Source: Allium sativum (taxonomy: Eukaryota; Streptophyta; Magnoliopsida; Asparagales; Amaryllidaceae). Taken from it: a DNA stretch of 64,000 bases. Shown here one piece after another: positions 59,046 through 64,000 of the stretch. The stretch lies in the NCBI GenBank assembly GCA_030737875.1, contig CM060912.1, positions 202,939,231 to 203,003,230 of the forward strand, read 5' to 3'. The notes under the pieces were generated by a model, which worked only from the letters and a program-made list of their open reading frames with translations, was not told where the DNA came from and did not search any database. Numbering within the stretch: the first letter of the stretch is position 1; each line of letters begins with the position of its first letter. Made by a program: the position numbers and the translations under genes.

Positions 59046-60753
59046 CTAGTAAATAGTCTAACACATAAAAGGGGGAAAGCATCACAAATTTGCACAACAC
59101 ACAAAATAGATCTAACTTGCATCTAAGAATTACGACATAATTTGCATAGACTTTGTATTGCCAAGGGTCTAAAATCATACATCTAAAAGGCGTGAACTTG
59201 CATGTATGAATATAGTTTTTCACCCAAACTAGCATAGGTAATTGTCACAAACTTGCATAAACTATGTATGTCATAGTTCCAACATAAAGGTGTAAACTTG
59301 CATAAACTATGTATGTCATAGATCCAACATAAAGGTGTAAACTTGCATAAACTATGTATGTCATAGTTCTAGACTTAAAGGTGTAAACTTGCATATGGAT
59401 CTAAAAAGATATAAACTTGCATATAGATCTAAAAAGATGTGGACTTGCATATGGATCTAAGCATGTAAATTAAGGTCACATGTTTACATATAAACTAGCA
59501 TTTGTATCTCCACAATTCACATATGAACCTATATATATTCCACCTAAACTTGCATAGGATTCATAAATTTACATATGATTTAACATCCCAAAACTTGCAT
59601 AAGATTCATATATATATAACACAGGGTTAAACATCCCAAACCCAAAACTTGCATAAGATTCATATATTTAACATATGATTTAACATCCCAAAACATGCAT
59701 AAGATTCATATATATAACATATGATTTAACATCCCAAAACTTGCATAAAATTCATATATATAGCACATGATTTAACATCCGAAAACTTGCATAAGATTCA
59801 TATATATACCATATGATTTAACATCCCAAAACTTGCATAAAATTCAAATATATAGCATATGATTTAACATCCCAAAACTTGCATAAGATTCATACATATA
59901 ACATATGATTTAACATCCCAAAACTTGCATAAAATTCATTTACAAATTTACGTATAATCCACAAATGAACTTGCATGTGACTATCATCTCAATTGAATAA
60001 AATTCTAATGTCATAGCATAATCAAGTTATACTTATATGATTAAGCATAAGGAACAACCTACTAACATAGATTAACAACTTGTTATACGTTTACATCATA
60101 AATAATACAAACTAGCAAGTCATATGAATCACAACCATATTCTCATAATCCAAAGATAAGCATATCATAATTAAATTAAGAATTATCTTGTAAATGAAAT
60201 CATACTCACAATGAATCGGATTAGAGATGAAGATAGTGTGTTCGTTGTTGTTTGAATCTTTGATTTGTAATTTACTAAGCTTCAAGAAAAGATGAGCTAC
60301 TCCAGCGGCATGACGGCTACGGTTCCAATTTTATTTAGGTTTTAGAATGAGGCTTTGGAGGGTTTATATAGGAGTTAGATTTATTTACAGCCGTCAGATC
60401 ACTCTAGAATCCATCTAGGCCTTAGAAACCAAGAAATGATGTCAACAGACCAACCAGAAATCGCCACCTAATCCCTAAAACATAAAATTTCGTTATAGAC
60501 CATTTAGGGCCGACGGGACCAATTCCAAACCTCCTGAGTCGACCCTGGGGTAGGCCCAACGGGCCTTGGGTCGACCCATAAAATAGGTCGGTTTAGTGTT
60601 TTGCCTTCCCGCTTCCGCTGTTTTGAATTTTTTTCTTAAATTTTAGGTTGAATTTTATTTTATTTATATATATATATCTATATATATATATTTCCATCTT
60701 CCTAATTAACCATTTTCACACTAAACCACTTTTTGAACTACGTTCACACTAAG
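56940..60753 (-). repeat. Element A 5' LTR, cut by element G
   Basis: Starts tgtaacaccccacgtcc and is collinear with 49770 to about 53637. It keeps the double hairpin (about 58378-58448 and 58502-58572), the AT run (59013-59042), the ATGCAAGTT repeats (59110-59960), a two-site GTCGAC cluster and the TATA box. The last ~190 bp, including the place of the tRNA-like sequence, are displaced by element G. Confidence 0.9.
60363..60370 (-). promoter_or_regulatory. TATA box of A 5' LTR
   Basis: TATATAAA on the minus strand, identical to 53254-53261. It would drive genomic RNA of element A. Confidence 0.65.
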
Positions 60754-61033
60754 TGTAACACCCCGAATTTCGGTTAATGCTAAAATTCACTAATTACAAA
60801 ATAAATAATCTCAGATGTGAGAATTGGGGGAAACGGGCTACGTCATTGCGTTCGTCTCGGAAACATACGCGAAATAGAGTCCGAGTTTTCGAGAATCGGA
60901 GTCCGTATGGCCCGGTTATGGCCCAATGAAGTTTACAGAAAATTCAAAGTTCAAAACAGATTTAAAATTCAGGTTCAAATTTCAAGATCGGGGCCATTGG
61001 GCGCTGGGGGGAAATTCCCGCCTAGCTACCCAA

Positions 61034-61107
61034 GTCGACAGCCCTGTCGACTGGGCAGTCGACTTGGCTAGGACCAAGTCGACAGCCCTGTCGACTTGGG
61101 TGTCGAC
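61034..61107 (+). promoter_or_regulatory. GTCGAC palindrome cluster, six sites (element G LTR)
   Basis: GTCGAC at 61034, 61046, 61058, 61078, 61090 and 61102. The first three starts are 12 bp apart, and so are the last three. The cluster ends about 145 bp upstream of the TATA box, comparable to element A. Confidence 0.55.
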
Positions 61108-61250
61108 AGGGGGTGCTCGGCCAGTTTGGCCTGGTGCACCATTTTAGAGTTTGGGCTGTGTTTTGGGGCTGGTTTCTGGAAGCTTCCGAGATCTGAGGGT
61201 CCTAATCTAATTTAGGGTTAATCTAATGGCCTAAAACACTTGCCTAATCC

Positions 61251-61258
61251 TATAAATA
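61251..61258 (+). promoter_or_regulatory. TATA box of element G LTR
   Basis: TATAAATA about 500 bp into the LTR, followed by a CTAAGC/CCTAAA leader-like sequence. Position matches A. Confidence 0.65.
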
Positions 61259-61609
61259 AGACCCTAAGCTAGCCCTAAATGATCATAATCCCATCATCTA
61301 ACTAAACTATGCCAAAATTTTGTATGATCATGGCCTCCACTCAAAAGCCTAGCCTCCATCCTCTTATAAAACTATTTCTATGAAGGCTTTCATGTTCATA
61401 CAAGCATCTTTGAGTTGTATGAGTGATCATTAGCTTGCATTCATCATCAAGTTGCAAGCTTTATGTTCAAGGCTAGAGTTTTTGGGTGATTTTTGGCAAG
61501 GATTTGCTTATTGGAGTTTAGTGGTGAGTTTCTATAGCCTTAATAATCAATTGTTAAATTGATTATGATAGGATATGATAAGATATGGCTATGTTTGTGG
61601 ATAAATGTG

Positions 61610-62350
61610 CTTATGCAAGTTTAGTATAGTGTATGTTGTGTGTTTTGCAAGTTTTATGCTATATGGAAGTTTAATGCTATGTTTTATGATGCTCACTATG
61701 CAAAACACTATGTTGAACATTGATGCATATGTAACATGTTATGCAAACTATATGTGAGATTATATGCAAGTTATATGTAACATGTTATGCAAACTATATG
61801 TGAGATTATATGCAAGTTATATGTAACATGTTATGCAAGTTATGTATTTGGTTTTATGCATGCTAAGTATTTGGCTTTGTGCATGCTAAGTATTTGGTTT
61901 TATGCATACTAAGTGTTTGGTTATATGCAAGTTATGATGCAAGTTCATATGAAAATTATGATGCAAGTTCATATGCAAGTTATGATGCAAGTTCATATGC
62001 AAGTTATGATGCAAGTTCATATGCAAGTTTGTCTCTTTTTATGATATGCATAATATATGCAAGTTTTCCTCTAAGTATGGCATGTTATGCAAGTTCATAT
62101 GCAAGTTATGATGCAAGTTCATATGCAAGTTATGATGCAAGTTCATATGCAAATTATGATGCAAGTTCATATGCAAGTTTGCCTCTATGTATGACATAAG
62201 TACATGTGCAAGTTCATCCCTTTTAGACCTATGACATGTATACAAGTTGACACCTTTATGATAGGTCTATGACATGAACATTTAAGCAAGTTACCATCTT
62301 TATGACATATGTGATTCATGCAAGTTTGGGTTGATTATTTATGCAAGTTG
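61610..62350 (+). repeat. ATGCAAGTT repeats of element G LTR
   Basis: A ~46-bp unit (atgtaacatgttatgcaaac plus tatatgtgagattatatgcaagttat) occurs about twice at 61725-61830. A ~24-bp unit (atgatgcaagttcatatgca plus agtt) repeats about four to five times at 61935-62025 and again at 62085-62180. The plus-strand ORF at 61879-62199 (YDASSYAS repeats) is a by-product of this. Confidence 0.85.
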
Positions 62351-62426
62351 GGTTTATGGTCATATATACAAGTTGACACCTTTTAAACCCATGATAATGC
62401 TAATGATATGCTAAGTTAAACCCATT

Positions 62427-62700
62427 GTGTGTATGATGAATCTTCTCTTTTGAAGTATGTCATGTTAACGTATTTACGTGGGGACGATGGGGTAAAAATT
62501 AATGAACACATAAAATTGTGTGAAGCGGGTATGATTAAACATACCGTAAAGTGGATGGACATAATTGGAAATTTACCTATTAAGTTAGGTCTACCCATAT
62601 TATGGAATTGGGAATTTACCTATTGAGTTAGGTCTACCCATATTCTTAAATATTTGTAATTAATTAGGGATAATTAATACAAATTATGGGGGTGATTAAT
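62427..62700 (+). other. Element G LTR stretch without recognised features
   Basis: LTR sequence between the 9-mer repeats and the hairpins. A 39-bp segment with 'ggaatttacctattgagtta' occurs twice in direct repeat (62570-62595 and 62610-62640). The overlapping ORFs on both strands have no domain. Confidence 0.4.
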
Positions 62701-62730
62701 TAGGTGTAATTAATCTACTAAGACACGAGG

Positions 62731-62802
62731 TTGGACCCTTTTGTAGCATAAGACTGCCCGGAACCGACCGGCAAATCCAGCGGCTACAAATGATTGGCCC
62801 AA
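62731..62802 (+). other. Covarying hairpin, copy a (element G LTR)
   Basis: ttggacccttttgtagc pairs with gctacaaatgattggcccaa (6 of 7 outer pairs, 8 of 8 inner). Compared with A, the inner stem changes from TTTGTGG/CCACAAA to TTTGTAGC/GCTACAAA on both arms. The loop keeps ccggcaaatccagc, the exact complement of A's loop motif. Confidence 0.65.
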
Positions 62803-62855
62803 TGTGAGAGGTCTTAGTCATAAACTAAATACGTGACAAGTGTAAAGACACGAGG

Positions 62856-62926
62856 TTAGACTCTGTTATGGTGTAAGGCTGCCCGGAACCAACCGGCATA
62901 TCCAGCTGCCATAAAAGACAGTCTAA
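62856..62926 (+). other. Covarying hairpin, copy b (element G LTR)
   Basis: TTAGACT/AGTCTAA (7 of 7) and TTATGG/CCATAA (6 of 6) pair across a loop with gcccggaaccaaccggcata. Arm sequences differ from all other copies, but pairing is complete. Confidence 0.65.
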
Positions 62927-64000
62927 TGTGAGAGGTCTTTACAAAGGTTACGATCTTAATTAATTAAGAAACACTTAACCAAATTAGCATGTAGAGGGGC
63001 ATGAGGGGTTTAGTGGGTGCCTTGGGTGGCATGTAGTAACTAGTGGGGGTGCCTTGGGTGGCATGAGGAAACTAGTGGGTTGCCTTGAGTGGCAATAGAA
63101 AATACGATTAGAATACTTAACCAAAGTGGAACATGTAATTAAACATGATTAAAGGGTTAAGTAAGTGCCTTGGGTGGCATGTGGGAATCAAGTAAGTGCC
63201 TTGGGTGGCATGTGGAAATCTAGTGGGTGCCTTAAGTGGCAATTGAAATATAATTAAATGACAAGCTTAAGTAGTAGCTTGTGGGGGCCTTAAGTGGCAA
63301 TTGAAATATAATTAGATGACTTAACCAAACCTTAACATGTAAGGGGGCATGATTATAAAAGGGGTTAAGTGGGATGCACTAGATAAAATGACAAGCTTAA
63401 GTAGTAGCTTGTGGGGGCCCATTTCAACCAATATCCCAAACGTATCTTTGTGGGCTCGACCCAAGTCGAGGACGGGACACGCATATTGGGCTTGACTATA
63501 AGAGGCCAAAACGGGGTAGCGGTGGCAACGCGAGTCCAACGGGTTTCATATGCGTGTGTGGACCCGGGCTGGTAGGTAAGATGTTGTTGCATCGTGTAGA
63601 TATAAGCCGTGCACCATTTGTTGTATCGGGTTGCCACTTTGGGGAGTGATACACCCCATTGTGGGGCCAGCACGGGTATCTACGGTAGGGAGCCGATCGC
63701 TTGGGGAGTAGTGGGTACACCTAGTGGAGATAGGGGCAGACGACACCTATGTAGTTAGCTAGGGGTACACGAAACTACTATTAAAAATTACTGAGTACAC
63801 ATAGTGGAGATAGGGGCAGACAGCACCTATGTAGTCAGCTAGGGGTACAAGAAACTACTGGGTAAAATTACTAAGTACACTTAGTGGGATCAACCTTTAA
63901 GTAGGAATTACCCTTGGGTGGGTAGAACTGGTGTGGTGCAGTATAGGAATTACCCTTGGGTGGGTAGATCTGGGGTGGTGCAATCTAGTAATTATCCTTG

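Larger units (their letters stand above)
49770..60753 (-). mobile_element. Element A: Tekay-like LTR retrotransposon with internally deleted gag-pol
   Basis: LTRs at 49770-53827 and 56940-60753 are nearly identical where sampled (no differences in the first 80 bp, few later). On the minus strand: 5' LTR, perfect PBS (56937-56926), gag, protease, RT, fused RNase H/integrase remnant, chromodomain-like tail, PPT, 3' LTR. The internal region is only 3.1 kb against about 5 kb for complete relatives. It is inserted in B's RNase H gene. Its 5' LTR is itself cut at 60753 by element G, so the duplication cannot be checked. Young insertion, non-autonomous. Confidence 0.9.
60754..64000 (+). mobile_element. 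Element G: related Tekay-like LTR, plus orientation, incomplete
   Basis: Begins tgtaacaccccgaatttcgg inside A's 5' LTR and runs to the window end. Its blocks align in reverse with A's LTR in the same order: GTCGAC cluster, TATA box, ATGCAAGTT repeats, double hairpin (62731-62802, 62856-62926), 'gccttgggtggcatg' repeats (62980-63380) and the 63400-63880 block (with 50430-50880). Divergence is clearly greater than between A's own LTRs, so it is a separate subfamily. No coding sequence is reached. By comparison, roughly 0.5 kb of LTR remains outside. Confidence 0.85.

Noticed and set aside
61879..62199. Plus-strand ORF with YDASSYAS peptide repeats
   Set aside because: It is the translation of the ATGCAAGTT nucleotide repeats. 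The 9-mer is kept in all frames and on other LTRs without the ORF.

Overview
This is plant nuclear heterochromatin. The window is built almost entirely from long-terminal-repeat (LTR) retrotransposons inserted into one another. The plant origin is supported by Ty3/gypsy chromovirus proteins of the Tekay/Del type (gag, protease, RT, RNase H, integrase, C-terminal chromodomain-like tail), by primer binding sites matching plant initiator-Met tRNA (TGGTATCAGAGC), and by TGTAAYR-type LTR ends. No host protein-coding gene, rRNA, CRISPR or intact open reading frame was found. The species cannot be named from the sequence; a large, repeat-rich angiosperm genome is likely.

Layout. (1) 1-4303: old LTR fragments of a family I call D, plus orientation. 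(2) Element F (D family, plus) starts at 4304. Its 5' LTR is split by element E and resumes at about 36222. Its PBS is at 41148, its short internal region ends with a PPT at 41977, and its 3' LTR runs from 41978 to 45283, where element B interrupts it. (3) Element E (family C, plus) starts at 6444. Its 5' LTR is split by element C and ends at 35648; the rest of E is mostly deleted. (4) Element C (minus, 10698-34012) is flanked by near-matching 5-bp duplications (attgg/aatgg). (5) Element D1 (D family, minus, 20419-31313) sits inside one LTR of C, with a perfect ttttc duplication. (6) Element B (Tekay-like, minus, 45284-49769) keeps a 3' LTR, integrase and half of RNase H, and is cut inside RNase H by element A. 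(7) Element A (Tekay-like, minus, 49770-60753) has about 4-kb LTRs and a 3.1-kb internal region collapsed by ordered deletions. (8) Element G (plus) begins at 60754 inside A's 5' LTR, and its LTR runs off the window.

Families C and D are odd. Their LTRs are about 6-7 kb, but the PBS-to-PPT interval is only about 0.8-1.0 kb and holds no recognisable gag or pol. They must move, if at all, using proteins from another element. The Tekay-like elements A, B and G are coding families, but the copies here are broken.

The most interesting signal is in the LTRs of A and G. A tandem pair of about 70-nt hairpins has compensated stem changes and a conserved loop across four diverged copies. Further points are GTCGAC palindrome clusters at a fixed distance upstream of the LTR TATA box, a dispersed ATGCAAGTT 9-mer, an antisense tRNA-Ala-like sequence in an LTR, and GC-rich leader cassettes that differ between copies of the C and D LTRs. 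All alignments and counts were made by eye.
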